Assembly: GCF_003234855.1 (NCBI RefSeq)
Contig: NZ_QKTO01000005.1
Span: 160,447 to 224,446 of the forward strand
Length of the DNA: 64,000 bases
Direction of reading: 5' to 3'
DNA from: Curtobacterium sp. MCBD17_032
GTDB lineage: Bacteria > Actinomycetota > Actinomycetes > Actinomycetales > Microbacteriaceae
Part shown: piece after piece, positions 49,701 to 59,005 of the stretch
How positions within the stretch are numbered: position 1 is the stretch's first letter
Layout of the letters: each line of letters starts with the position of its first letter
Program-made: the position numbers and the translations under genes
The notes under the pieces: generated by a model
Databases searched by the model: none
Seen by the model: the letters and a program-made list of their open reading frames with translations, nothing else
Told to the model about the DNA's origin: nothing

Positions 49701-50276
49701 ATGCCCGTCCTGCCGATCCGGATCACCGGTGAACCCGTCCTGCACACCCCCGCGACCGAGGTGACCGTCTTCGACGACGCCCTCCGCGCGCTCGTGGCCG
49801 ACATGTTCGAGACGATGGACCTCGCCCCCGGCGTCGGCCTCGCCGGCCCTCAGGTCGGTGTCGGCAAGCGGTTGTTCGTCTACTCGTGGACGGACGACGA
49901 CGACGTGCTGTGGCGGGGTGTCGCGGTCAACCCGGTGCTGTGGACGACGCCGCCGCTCCCGGAGTCGATCGAGGAGCTCGACGAGGACGACGAGTCCGAG
50001 GGGTGCCTGTCGATCCCCGGAGAGCGGTTCCCGCTGCGCCGGTCCGAAGGCGCCCTCCTCCGCGCGTTCGACGAGCACGGCGAACCCTTCGAGATCGAGG
50101 CGCACGGCTGGCTCGCGCGTGTCTTCCAGCACGAGTACGACCACCTGGACGGCCTCCTGTACGCCGACCGCCTCGGGCACCCGTACGCGAAGCAGGCGCA
50201 GAAGGCGGTCCGGAAGCACAGCTGGGGTGGTCCGGGGAAGTCGTGGCTGCCGGGTCGTGACCACCCCGAGGGCTGA
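49701..50276 (+). CDS. def: Peptide deformylase
   Basis: The 191-residue enzyme removes formyl groups from nascent peptides. Its metal-binding motifs are complete: GVGLAGPQVG, EGCLSIPG and HEYDHLDG. It is the slightly extended actinobacterial form with an acidic insert (EELDEDDESEG) before motif 2. Start ATG 49701. Confidence 0.97.
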   Translation: MPVLPIRITGEPVLHTPATEVTVFDDALRALVADMFETMDLAPGVGLAGPQVGVGKRLFVYSWTDDDDVLWRGVAVNPVLWTTPPLPESIEELDEDDESEGCLSIPGERFPLRRSEGALLRAFDEHGEPFEIEAHGWLARVFQHEYDHLDGLLYADRLGHPYAKQAQKAVRKHSWGGPGKSWLPGRDHPEG

Positions 50277-50312
50277 ACGGTCCACCCGCACACCGCGTCC
50301 GGCAGCCGCGCG

Positions 50313-50825
50313 TCAGCCCCGGTACGTGTCCAGGGCGTCCCGGAGCCGGTCGATCTCGGGGTGTCCCGGGCAGTAGCGTTCGAGCCCGGCTGCCAGGTGC
50401 GCCTGCGACCGGCTCGTCACGGCGCTCGTCCACGGCGCCGTCCCGCTGACCGCGCACGCTGCCGCGAGCTGGTCGAGCGTCGCGTCGCCCTCGACCGCCG
50501 TCAGCGCGGACCGCTGCTGCTCGGACGGCTCGGTGCCCGTGATGGGTGCCGCCGTGCACGAGGTCCTGCCGTCCTCCCAGACGGCCGCGGCGGTCGTGTA
50601 GGTCTCGGTCTCCGGTCCGTCCCCGACGGCGCAGGTGAAGGCGAACACGATCGGTGCCGACCCGCTCGGGCCCGACGTCCCGGTACTCGCGGACGACATC
50701 GGTTCCTCCGCCACCGCGCGGTCCGTGCCGTCGTCGGCCGAGGAGCACCCGGTGAGCGCGGTCACGGCCAGCCCGAGCGCCAGCACGGCGACGGCGGTCG
50801 TGGATCGGCGGGGACGACGGGGCAC
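50313..50825 (-). CDS. Lipoprotein of unknown function
   Basis: The 170-residue protein has a lipobox LTGC (Cys27) after a hydrophobic signal, a Ser/Gly-rich linker and a small domain with four more cysteines (FAFTCAVG, TSCTAAP, AACAVSG and RYCPGH). The cysteine pattern suggests two disulfides. No family is recognised. Confidence 0.7.
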   Translation of the reverse strand: MPRRPRRSTTAVAVLALGLAVTALTGCSSADDGTDRAVAEEPMSSASTGTSGPSGSAPIVFAFTCAVGDGPETETYTTAAAVWEDGRTSCTAAPITGTEPSEQQRSALTAVEGDATLDQLAAACAVSGTAPWTSAVTSRSQAHLAAGLERYCPGHPEIDRLRDALDTYRG

Positions 50826-50985
50826 CTGTGGACGTTAACAGCATCGGGCGGACCATCGGCTGAGGATGCGCACCACGACGCCCGAGAACCGCAGACCAGC
50901 GCCGTGCGGCACACGAGTCGGGCCAGGACGGGCGAGCCGGGCCGGAACGCAAGAGGCCCCCACCCCGGAGGGTGAGGGCCTGTCG

Positions 50986-51058
50986 CTCCCCGAGTTGGAC
51001 TCGAACCAACAACCTGCCGGTTAACAGCCGGCTGCTCTGCCAATTGAGCTATCGAGGA
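50986..51058 (-). tRNA. tRNA-Asn (anticodon GTT)
   Basis: The 73-base gene has acceptor strands TCCTCGA/TCGGGGA, anticodon stem GCCGG/CCGGC with loop CTGTTAA, and T-arm TTGGTTCGAGTCCAA. No overlapping gene. Confidence 0.95.
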
Positions 51059-51185
51059 TCACTGTGTCCCCCGCCGAAGGGCGGTTGAACAGCGGGTAAC
51101 AGCATAGCAGCAAACATCCAGCGTCCCGCGCATCGTCCGCGCATCCCGGGCGTGCCGCGCGGGACGCCCGGTCGGCTGCGGTCGC

Positions 51186-52199
51186 TCAGTACCCCGCTGC
51201 CGGGTCGACCACGCCGATGAACCCGGTCCCGTCGGCGCGGAGGAAGGCCGCGACGTTGGCGCGCACGCGCTCGGCCAACAGCGGTGCGACCATGTCCGGG
51301 GTGTCGGCCTGGTGCGGCGTGACGAGGACGCCCGGCTCGTCCCACAGCGGGTGCCCGTCCGGCAGTGGCTCCGGGTCGGTGACGTCGAGCCCGGCGGCCG
51401 CGATGCTGCCGGAGCGCAGGGCGTCCACGAGCGCGTCGGTGTCGACCAGTCCGCCGCGGGCGATGTTCACCAGGCGCGCGTGGTCGGGCATGATCGCGAA
51501 CTCGTGCGCGCCGAGCAGGCCCGCCGTCCCCGCGGTCATCGCGGCGGCGACCACCACGACGTCCGCGTCCGGCAGCACGGCGTCGAGCTGGTCGGTCGTC
51601 ACGGTCCGGTCGGCGCCGGGGACGTCCTCGGCCGAACGGCGGACGACCGTCACCCGCACGTCGAACGGCGCGACGAGGCGCAGGTACTCGAGTGCGATGC
51701 CACCCGCACCGATGAGGACGACGTGCCGGCCGTAGAGCGACACACCCTCCGGTTCCCGACCCCAGGTCGTGGTCCGAGCGCGCTTCTGCAGCACCCGCAG
51801 CGTGGCGAGGGTCAGGGCGAGCGCGTGTTCCGCGACCGGCTCGGCGTAGGCGCCCTTGGCGGACGTGAACAGCACGCGGTCACCGTGCTCGGCGATGAGC
51901 GAGGCGAACGCGTCCACGCCGGCGAACGGCAGCTGCACCCAGGTCACCCCCGGGGCGGTCGTCAGCGCCCGCTGCAGGCCGGCGGGGTCGCTCGCGTCGA
52001 GCCAGACGATCCCCCGCGTGTCGTCGCCGAGCCCGACGAGCGTGCCACCCGCCCGACGGACGGCGTCCTCGTGCAGCTCGGTCGGCGTCGGCAGGACGGT
52101 CACGGCACCCGGGGTGGGCGTGCCCCCGGGGAGCGGGCGCCCCGCGTCGGTGACGACGGCCCGGTGTCCACGGTGCTGGTGCTGGTGCTGCTCGGTCAT
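51186..52199 (-). CDS. D-isomer 2-hydroxyacid dehydrogenase
   Basis: The 337-residue NAD-dependent oxidoreductase starts at ATG 52199 with a short His/Gln repeat. The Rossmann motif is HVVLIGAGGIALEYLRL; catalytic region: Arg in NIARGGLVDTDAL, Glu in VTDPEPLPDGHPL, and His in VTPHQADTP. It would reduce or oxidise a 2-keto/hydroxy acid. Its start overlaps the stop of an ABC ATPase gene and it may belong to the peptide-uptake operon, but the link is only positional. Confidence 0.88.
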   Translation of the reverse strand: MTEQHQHQHRGHRAVVTDAGRPLPGGTPTPGAVTVLPTPTELHEDAVRRAGGTLVGLGDDTRGIVWLDASDPAGLQRALTTAPGVTWVQLPFAGVDAFASLIAEHGDRVLFTSAKGAYAEPVAEHALALTLATLRVLQKRARTTTWGREPEGVSLYGRHVVLIGAGGIALEYLRLVAPFDVRVTVVRRSAEDVPGADRTVTTDQLDAVLPDADVVVVAAAMTAGTAGLLGAHEFAIMPDHARLVNIARGGLVDTDALVDALRSGSIAAAGLDVTDPEPLPDGHPLWDEPGVLVTPHQADTPDMVAPLLAERVRANVAAFLRADGTGFIGVVDPAAGY

Positions 52200-53071
52200 G
52201 CCTGACGGACCCCTCCTCGTCCGGCCGTGGCCGGCTTGCGCTTCACCGGACGCGACGCCGTGGCGGCGAGCGTCCGCACGTACGGGTCGAGCGGGTTGTC
52301 GAGCACCTCGTCGAAGGTGCCGAGCCCGACGAGTCGTCCCTCGTTCATGATCGCCACGCGATCGGCGAGTGCCCGCGCCTCGCGCAGGTCGCTCGACACC
52401 ACGATCGCCGAGAACTGCCGCCGTCGCTGCAGACCGACCAGGGCCTCGAGCACGGACTGGCGGACGAGGACGTCCACCCCGCGCGCGGGCTCGTCGGCGA
52501 CGAGGAGCTCCGGCTCGAGCACGAGCGCGCGGGCCAGGGCCACACGCTGCCGCTGGCCGCTCGAGAGCTCCCACGTGTTCAGCCGGAGGACCCCGAGCGG
52601 CAGGTGCACGGCGTCGACGAGCCGCGCCACGATGAGCCCGGCCTCCTTCCGGTCGAACCGGCGGTCACGCGCGTAGATCGGTTCGGCGATGGCCTCGCCG
52701 ACGAGCAGGTCGGGACGGAGGCGGTCGGCGCCGTCCTGCGGCAGGTAGCCGATCCTGCCGGTCAGCCGACCGTACCGACGCGACGACGGTCGGACCCGCC
52801 GCACCCGTTCGCCGAGGACGGTGAGCTCGCCGCCGGTCACCCGGCGGCGGTGGGCGCCCTCGCCCTCACCGTGCGTGCCGAGCTGGCCCGCCACCGCTGC
52901 GGCGAAGGTCGACTTGCCGGAGCCGGACGCACCGAGCACCGCGAGCACCTCACCCCGTCCGAGCGACAGGCTCACGCCGTCGACCGCGCGGATCGGGCTG
53001 GTGACCGCACCGCCCCGGTACTCGATGCTGACGTCGTCGGCGACGACGGCCGGCCCGTTCTCCCCGGTCAT
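52196..53071 (-). CDS. ABC transporter ATP-binding protein, divergent
   Basis: The 291-residue subunit (ATG 53071) has Walker A LGASGSGKST, a Q-loop LPQDGADRLRPDL, a less usual signature ELSSGQRQR and Walker B LLVADEPARGVD. The H-loop position shows Ser (VSSDLREA) rather than the usual His. It resembles DppD/PhnC-type ATPases but lacks their C-terminal oligopeptide motif. It lies after the dpp-like genes; a role as an extra or degenerate ATPase is possible. Confidence 0.8.
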   Translation of the reverse strand: MTGENGPAVVADDVSIEYRGGAVTSPIRAVDGVSLSLGRGEVLAVLGASGSGKSTFAAAVAGQLGTHGEGEGAHRRRVTGGELTVLGERVRRVRPSSRRYGRLTGRIGYLPQDGADRLRPDLLVGEAIAEPIYARDRRFDRKEAGLIVARLVDAVHLPLGVLRLNTWELSSGQRQRVALARALVLEPELLVADEPARGVDVLVRQSVLEALVGLQRRRQFSAIVVSSDLREARALADRVAIMNEGRLVGLGTFDEVLDNPLDPYVRTLAATASRPVKRKPATAGRGGVRQA

Positions 53072-53206
53072 GCAACCCCTTCTCCTGCGCGCGCCCTGCT
53101 GCGGCACCATGTCGGGAGGCCCGGCCGCCCCGCCGACGCGACGGTCGTCGCGGACGGGGGCCGGGCCTCCAGGCTGGTCGTGCTGCCGTCGGTCCTGACC
53201 GAGCGG

Positions 53207-54913
53207 TCAGGCTCCGGCCTGCTCCAGTCGTTCCAGCGTACGCCGTCGTTCGGCCTGCTCCTCCGGGTCCGGGACCGGCAGCGAGGCCAGCAGCCGTTGC
53301 GTGTACGGGTGCCGGGGTGCGCCGAGCACCTGCGCGGTGGTGCCGGTCTCGACCAGGTCGCCGCGGTAGAGCACCGCGATCCGGTCGGACAGCGCGCCGA
53401 CGACGGCGAGGTCGTGGCTGATGAACAGCGACGCGAACCCGAAGTCCTGCTGCAACTCGAGGAAGAGCTCCAGCACGCGGGCCTGCACCGACACGTCGAG
53501 CGCACTGGTCGGTTCGTCGGCGATGAGCAGCTTCGGCCGGAGGGCGAGCGACCGCGCGAGCGAGGCACGCTGTCGCTGCCCACCGGAGAGCTCGTGCGGG
53601 TACCGGTCGCCGTACGCCGCCGGCAGTTGCACGGCCTCCAGGAGTTCGTCGACCTGCTTGCGTGCCGAGCGCGGCGACGAGGCCACTCCGTGCACGACGA
53701 GCGGCTCGGCGACCGCCTCGGCGATCGTCAGCAGCGGGTTGAAGGACGTCGCCGGGTCCTGGAAGACGAACCCGATGTCCTTCCGCAGCCGCTTGAAGTC
53801 GCGCTCCTTGTACCCGAGCATCTCGGTCCCGAGCACCTCGAGCGAGCCGCCGGTGATCTTCGTCAGACCGGCGATCGCCCGGCCGATGGTGGTCTTGCCC
53901 GAACCGGACTCCCCCACCAGGCCGAGGACCTCGCCGGGACGGATCGACAGGTCCACGCCCTTGACGGCACGGAACGGCGCGGCGCCGAGCCGTCCCGGGT
54001 AGACGATCTCCAGGCCCTTCGCGGACACGACCGGCTCCACGTCCTCGGTGATCGCCGCGCGCCGGGCGACGCCCGTCGACGCCTCGAGCCGGGGCACCGC
54101 GGCGAGCAGACGCTTCGTGTAGTCGGCCTGGGGCGCCGCGAAGAGCTGGTGCACCGGCGCCTCCTCGACGATCTCGCCCTGGTACATGACGGCGACCCGG
54201 TCGGCCAGGTCCGCCACGACGCCCATGTTGTGCGTGATGACGACGATGGCCGCGCCGAACTCGTCGCGGCACCGGCGCAGCAGGTCGAGGATCTCGGCCT
54301 GCACGGTGACGTCGAGCGCGGTGGTCGGCTCGTCGGCGATGATGACACTCGGCTCGAGGGCGAGCGCGCTCGCGATGACGACGCGCTGCTTCTGACCGCC
54401 GGAGAACTGGTGGGGGTAGTGGTCGACGCGCGTTTCGGGATCGGGGATGCCGACGCGACCGAGGTAGTCGATCGCCTTCGCGCGCGCTTCCTTCTTCGAC
54501 ATGCCACCGTGCGCCCGGAGGCCCTCGGCGATCTGCCACCCGACCGTGAAGACCGGGTTGAGGGCGGTGGACGGCTCCTGGAACACCATCGCGCCGGCCG
54601 TGCCCCGGAGGTCGCGGAGCTTCTGCGCGCCCACCGAGACGACGTCGGTGCCGTCGAGCAGCACGGCGCCGCCGAGCGTCGCCGTCTCCGGCATGAGCCG
54701 GAGCATGCTCCGCGCGGTCACGGACTTGCCGGAGCCCGACTCGCCGACCAGCGCGAGCACCTCGCCTGGACGGACGTCGAGGCTGACGCCCTTCACCGCG
54801 TCGACGGCGCCGCCGTCGGTCGCGAAGGTGACGGTCAGGTCGTCGACGACGACTACCGGGTCGGCCGCCGTGCGGCCCGTACCGGACTGGAGGCCCGTGG
54901 GGACGTCGCTCAT
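53207..54913 (-). CDS. Peptide ABC importer, fused double ATPase (DppD-DppF)
   Basis: The 568-residue protein fuses two nucleotide-binding domains. Each has a Walker A GESGSGKS/T; the signatures are FSGGQKQR and LSGGQRQR, and both Walker B strands are IIADEPTTALDV or LIADEPTSALDV. Both end with the peptide-family C-terminal block (HPYTQRLLASLPVPDP). It powers the dipeptide/oligopeptide permeases encoded immediately upstream; the start overlaps the DppC stop by four bases. Confidence 0.95.
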   Translation of the reverse strand: MSDVPTGLQSGTGRTAADPVVVVDDLTVTFATDGGAVDAVKGVSLDVRPGEVLALVGESGSGKSVTARSMLRLMPETATLGGAVLLDGTDVVSVGAQKLRDLRGTAGAMVFQEPSTALNPVFTVGWQIAEGLRAHGGMSKKEARAKAIDYLGRVGIPDPETRVDHYPHQFSGGQKQRVVIASALALEPSVIIADEPTTALDVTVQAEILDLLRRCRDEFGAAIVVITHNMGVVADLADRVAVMYQGEIVEEAPVHQLFAAPQADYTKRLLAAVPRLEASTGVARRAAITEDVEPVVSAKGLEIVYPGRLGAAPFRAVKGVDLSIRPGEVLGLVGESGSGKTTIGRAIAGLTKITGGSLEVLGTEMLGYKERDFKRLRKDIGFVFQDPATSFNPLLTIAEAVAEPLVVHGVASSPRSARKQVDELLEAVQLPAAYGDRYPHELSGGQRQRASLARSLALRPKLLIADEPTSALDVSVQARVLELFLELQQDFGFASLFISHDLAVVGALSDRIAVLYRGDLVETGTTAQVLGAPRHPYTQRLLASLPVPDPEEQAERRRTLERLEQAGA

Positions 54914-55908
54914 GAGCCCGCTCCTTCCGTCGTGGCCGCCGCGCGCCGCGTGGAGACCAGCTGCTTCAACCGACGTCGCGCACGGAGCCGCGGGTCGGAG
55001 ATGTCGTTCAGGCTCTCGCCGATGAAGGTCACCCCGAGGACGAGCAGCACGATCGCGATGCCCGGGAAGACACCCGTCCACCAGACGCCGCTGGCGACGT
55101 CGGACAGCGCGCGGCTGAGGTCGTAGCCCCACTCCGCGCCCTGCGTCGGACCGATGCCGAACCCGAGGAAGCCGAGGCCGGCCAGGGTGAGCACGGCGTC
55201 GCTCGCGTTCAGGGTCAGGATGAGCGGCAGCGACCGGGTCGAGTTCCGGAGCACGTGCCGCGTCATGATGCGCCACGGGTTCGTGCCGATGACGCGCGCC
55301 GACTCGACGAAGGCGTCGTTCTTCAGGCGGACGGCCTCGGCGCGGACCACGCGGAAGTACTGCGGGATGTACACGACCGTGATCGAGATCGCCGCGGCGA
55401 TGATGCCGCCCCAGTACGTCGACCGGCCACCCGACACGACGATCGAGACGACGATCGCGAGCAGCAGCGACGGGAACGCGTAGATCGCGTCCGCGACGAC
55501 CACGAGGATCCGGTCGAGCCAACCGCCGATGTAGCCGGAGACCATGCCGAGCAGGACGCCGATCGTGATCGAGACGATCACCGCGACGATGACGACGAGC
55601 ACCGCGGTGCGCGTGCCGAAGAGGACGCGGCTGAAGACGTCGAGCCCGCCGACGGTCGTGCCCCAGATGTGCTCGGCGCTCGGCGCGGCCGTGCGGGGGA
55701 AGTTGACGCCGTCCGCGCCCTGCTGCTGGCCGAAGCCGTACGGGGCGAGGAGCGGCGCGAAGAGCGCGACGAGCAGGAAGAGCGCGCAGATGACCACGCC
55801 CACGATGAGCATGGCGCGCTGCCAACCGGTGCTCCGGCGGAGTTGGACGACGACGGGGAGCCGCTTCCAGAGCGGCTCGTGGCGGTCGACGAGGGTGATG
55901 TCGGACAT
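54910..55908 (-). CDS. Peptide ABC importer permease (DppC type)
   Basis: The 332-residue membrane protein has a short N-terminal cytoplasmic part, a first helix (MLIVGVVICALFLLVALFAP) and the OppC-like TSGGLDVFSR-type motif (HIWGTTVGGLDVFSRVLFGTR). The EAA-loop region is FVESARVIGTNPWRIM. About six helices. Partner of the DppB-like permease. Confidence 0.95.
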   Translation of the reverse strand: MSDITLVDRHEPLWKRLPVVVQLRRSTGWQRAMLIVGVVICALFLLVALFAPLLAPYGFGQQQGADGVNFPRTAAPSAEHIWGTTVGGLDVFSRVLFGTRTAVLVVIVAVIVSITIGVLLGMVSGYIGGWLDRILVVVADAIYAFPSLLLAIVVSIVVSGGRSTYWGGIIAAAISITVVYIPQYFRVVRAEAVRLKNDAFVESARVIGTNPWRIMTRHVLRNSTRSLPLILTLNASDAVLTLAGLGFLGFGIGPTQGAEWGYDLSRALSDVASGVWWTGVFPGIAIVLLVLGVTFIGESLNDISDPRLRARRRLKQLVSTRRAAATTEGAGS

Positions 55909-55910
55909 CG

Positions 55911-57005
55911 TCAGAACCTCACTCTCGGGTCGATGAGCGCCGCGATGACGTCGACGACGAAGTTCGTGACGGCGACGATCACCGCCAGCATCGCGACGAT
56001 GCCCTGCACGGCGACGAAGTCACGGGCGGACAGGTACTGGTTGAGCTCGAAGCCCAGGCCGCGCCAGCCGAAGGTGGTCTCGGTGAGGACCGAACCGCCG
56101 AGCAGCATGGCGATCTGCAGGCCCATCACGGTGATGATCGGCACGAGGGCCGGTCGGAACGCGTGCGTCCGGACCAGGCGGGACTCACGGACACCGCGCG
56201 ATCGTGCCGCGTCGACGTACTCGGAGCCGAGCGAGCCGATCATGTTCGCGCGCACCAGACGCAGGAAGATGCCCGCGGTGAGCAGACCGAGGGTCAGCGC
56301 AGGGAGGACGGCGTGCTGCAGCACGTCGCTGATGATCTGCCCGTTCCCCGTCCGCAGGGCGTCGATGATGTAGATGCCGGTCGGGTTCTCGATCCGGTCG
56401 AGGACGAGCTGCGCGCGCGTGGACGCCCGGTCACCGAGGGGCAGCCAGCCGAGCCACACGGAGAACACGAGCTTGAGCAGCAGACCGCCGAAGAACACCG
56501 GCGTCGCGTAGGTCAGGATCGCGAGCGCCCGGAGCAGCACGTCGGGCCACTTGTCGCGCAGGTAGGCGGCGAGCATGCCGAGCGGGATGCCGAGCACGAG
56601 GGCGACGATGAGCGCGTAGAAGACGAGCTCCGCGGTCGCACCGCCGTACTGCAGGATGATCTCGGTGACGGGGCGGTTGTCGGTCGAGGTCGTGCCGAAG
56701 TCGCCGCGGACGATCTGGCCGAGGTACTCGAGGTACTGGACGATGACCGGACGGTCGTAGCCCGCGGCGTGCAGACGTTCCTGCAGCTGCGAGGGCGTGA
56801 GGCGACCACCGACCGAGGCGGTGATCGGGTTCCCGACGACGCGCATCAGGAAGAAGACGAGCGTCACCAGGATGAAGACCGTCGGGAAGATCAGGAGGAA
56901 GCGGACGAGGACGTACCGACCGAGTCCGCCGCCGCCGTTGGCACGTCGCTGTGCCTGTGGCTTCGTCGGTTCCGTGTCGATCGCCTCGGGGTTCGTGAGG
57001 GTCAC
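55911..57005 (-). CDS. Peptide ABC importer permease (DppB type)
   Basis: The 364-residue membrane protein (GTG 57005) has the DppB opening (YVLVRFLLIFPTVFILVTLVFFLMR), PxxxQYLxYLGxxxRGDFG, and the EAA loop EYVDAARSRGVRESRLVRTHAFR. It has a large extracytoplasmic insert (ASTRAQLVLDRIENPTGIYIID). Six helices. A hairpin separates it from the binding protein gene and may lower its expression. Confidence 0.95.
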   Translation of the reverse strand: MTLTNPEAIDTEPTKPQAQRRANGGGGLGRYVLVRFLLIFPTVFILVTLVFFLMRVVGNPITASVGGRLTPSQLQERLHAAGYDRPVIVQYLEYLGQIVRGDFGTTSTDNRPVTEIILQYGGATAELVFYALIVALVLGIPLGMLAAYLRDKWPDVLLRALAILTYATPVFFGGLLLKLVFSVWLGWLPLGDRASTRAQLVLDRIENPTGIYIIDALRTGNGQIISDVLQHAVLPALTLGLLTAGIFLRLVRANMIGSLGSEYVDAARSRGVRESRLVRTHAFRPALVPIITVMGLQIAMLLGGSVLTETTFGWRGLGFELNQYLSARDFVAVQGIVAMLAVIVAVTNFVVDVIAALIDPRVRF

Positions 57006-57029
57006 GGGGTGGGTGCCTTTCGCATGACG

Positions 57030-57066
57030 CGACCGGGGGTGCCCCTCGTGGGAGCACCCCCGGTCG
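57030..57066 (-). terminator. Intercistronic hairpin in the peptide-uptake operon
   Basis: Perfect 13-base arms (57030-57042 and 57054-57066) with an 11-base loop lie between the binding-protein and DppB genes. Such elements let the abundant binding protein be made in excess over the permease. Confidence 0.7.
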
Positions 57067-57075
57067 TCCGTCTGG

Positions 57076-58701
57076 TTACTTGGTGATGGTCCCGTAGCGG
57101 AACTTGAACGACGCGTCGAGCGTGACGCCCGTGACGTCCTTGCCGGCCACGGCGACCGACTTGCCCTGCAGGAGCGGGAGGGTCGAGATCTGCTCGGCCT
57201 CACGCTGCTGGGCCTGCTCGATGATCTCGGCACGCTTGTCGGCGTCCGACTCCGCCTGCTCGTCGGCGATCAGACCCTGGATGGTCGGGTCGTCGTAGTG
57301 GTTCTGCACGAAGTTGTCCTTCGTGAAGAACGGCGACAGGTAGTTGTCGGCGTCGGAGAAGTCCGGGAACCACCCGAGCTGGTACAGCGGGTAGGCGTCC
57401 TTCGTGCGCTCGACCGCGTAGGTCGTGTACACCGTCGACTGGATGTTGACGGTGAACAGGCCGGAGTCCTCGAGCTGCGTCTTGAGCGTCGCGTACTCGT
57501 CGTCCGAAGCCGAGCCGTAGTGGTCCGGCGAGTACTGGATGTCGAGCTCGACCTTGCCGGTGACGCCCGCATCGGCGAGGGTCTTCTTCGCCTTGTCGAC
57601 GTCCGGCGCACCGTTGCCGTCACCGTAGAGCGACTTGAACGGCGTCGCGGCGCCCGTCAGGCCGTCCGGCACCATCGAGTAGACCGGCGTGTAGGTGTCG
57701 TTGTAGACCTCCTTCGCGAGCTCGTCGCGGTCGACGACGTCCGCCACGGCCTGCCGCACCGCGAGGGCCTTGGCCTCGTCGGCGCCGTCCTGGTCGGTAC
57801 CGAACGGCTGCGTCGCGAAGTTGAACACGACGTAGCGGATCTCACCGCCGGGGCCGTCGATGACCTGCAGGTCGTCGTCCTTGCGGAGCGAGGCGATGTC
57901 GGTCGGGGTCAGGGAGCGGTACGCCACGTCGACGTCGCCCTGCTGGACCGCGAGCTTGAGGTCGGTCTCCTTGGTGAAGTACTGGGCGGTGACGTCCTTG
58001 GTCTTCGCCTTGTCGAGGACACCGTCGTACTTCGGGTTCGCCTCGTAGGCGATGAGGTCGTTCTCCTTGTAGGAGGTGATCGTGTACTGCCCGGCGAAGG
58101 CGTTGCCCTTGACGATGTCGTCGGCGCTGGTGAGCTCGGTCGCCGAGAAGACGTCCTCGTCGACGATCGGACCGGCGGGGCTCGAGAGCACCTGGGGCCA
58201 GGTCTGGTCGGCGTGGTCGAGGTGGAACACGACCGTGGTCTCGTCCGGGGTGTCGATGCTCTTGAGGTTCGCGAGCAGCGACCACGGGCCGTTGTCGTTC
58301 TTGATCTTCAGGTCACGCTCGAACGAGAACTTGACGTCGCTCGACGTGAGCGGGTTGCCGTTCGCGAACTCGAGGCCGTCCTTGAGGGTCACCTCGTAGG
58401 TGGTCGGGTCGGTGAACTCGGCCTTCGTGGCGATGTCCGGCTCGACGTCGGGGCTGCCCGTCGGGGTGTTCAGGAGGAACGGGAAGACCTGGTTCTGCAC
58501 GGCGAACGAGCCGTTGTCGTACGAACCGGCCGGGTCGAGCGACGTGATCTTGTCGGTCGTGCCGATGATCAGGCCGTCCAGGTCGCCGGAACCGCCGCTG
58601 GTGCCGGAGCCGCCTGCGCAGCCGGTGAGCACGAGCGCGGTCACTGCTGCGCCGGCGCCCAGCGCGAGGGTGCGCTTGCCCCATGTGGGTACGGATGCCA
58701 T
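57076..58701 (-). CDS. Peptide-binding lipoprotein of an ABC importer (DppA/OppA type)
   Basis: The 541-residue family 5 solute-binding protein starts at ATG 58701. Its signal ends in the lipobox VLTGCAGG (Cys28). The type-C fold blocks include TTDKITSLDPAGSYDNGS, GLEFANGNPLTSSDVKFSFER, and near the end DANYLSPFF-like DADNYLSPFFTKDNF. It captures peptides at the surface and delivers them to the two permeases. First gene of the leftward operon. Confidence 0.95.
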   Translation of the reverse strand: MASVPTWGKRTLALGAGAAVTALVLTGCAGGSGTSGGSGDLDGLIIGTTDKITSLDPAGSYDNGSFAVQNQVFPFLLNTPTGSPDVEPDIATKAEFTDPTTYEVTLKDGLEFANGNPLTSSDVKFSFERDLKIKNDNGPWSLLANLKSIDTPDETTVVFHLDHADQTWPQVLSSPAGPIVDEDVFSATELTSADDIVKGNAFAGQYTITSYKENDLIAYEANPKYDGVLDKAKTKDVTAQYFTKETDLKLAVQQGDVDVAYRSLTPTDIASLRKDDDLQVIDGPGGEIRYVVFNFATQPFGTDQDGADEAKALAVRQAVADVVDRDELAKEVYNDTYTPVYSMVPDGLTGAATPFKSLYGDGNGAPDVDKAKKTLADAGVTGKVELDIQYSPDHYGSASDDEYATLKTQLEDSGLFTVNIQSTVYTTYAVERTKDAYPLYQLGWFPDFSDADNYLSPFFTKDNFVQNHYDDPTIQGLIADEQAESDADKRAEIIEQAQQREAEQISTLPLLQGKSVAVAGKDVTGVTLDASFKFRYGTITK

Positions 58702-59005
58702 GTCCGATTGCCTCTCTGGTGTGGTTGCAGGAGTCCCGGGACCGAGGTGGAACGAGCTGTGGCCGGTCGCGGGGACGTTCAATGGTCACACCCTGCCAGA
58801 CAACCGACCGCTCCGGGAGCGGATTGTTTACACCGCTGTAACGCACGATGTCCGCTCGGCAGGCAGCATCGGAGGCAGTGTGCCCGGCGCGGCGTGCATC
58901 TTCGTTGCGCCTGGAGACGCCTTGTTGCGCGGGGCAACTCCGCGCTGTTCCGGGGGAGTCCGTCCGCGGTCGGTGCGGTCGGCGGCCGTGCGGGAGGGTC
59001 CGGAC
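58702..59005. promoter_or_regulatory. Intergenic region upstream of the peptide operon, with palindromes
   Basis: This 304-base gap lies between the peptide-binding gene and dnaG. It contains the perfect palindrome CCGCTCCGGGAGCGG (58809-58823) and an operator-like TTACACCGCTGTAA (58828-58841) about 110 bases from the DppA start. Promoter elements could not be assigned with confidence. No gene-like frame is evident. Confidence 0.5.

Noticed and set aside
52160..52195. Trinucleotide-like repeat at the dehydrogenase start
   Set aside because: It only encodes a short His-Gln run at the N-terminus; too short to call a functional repeat.
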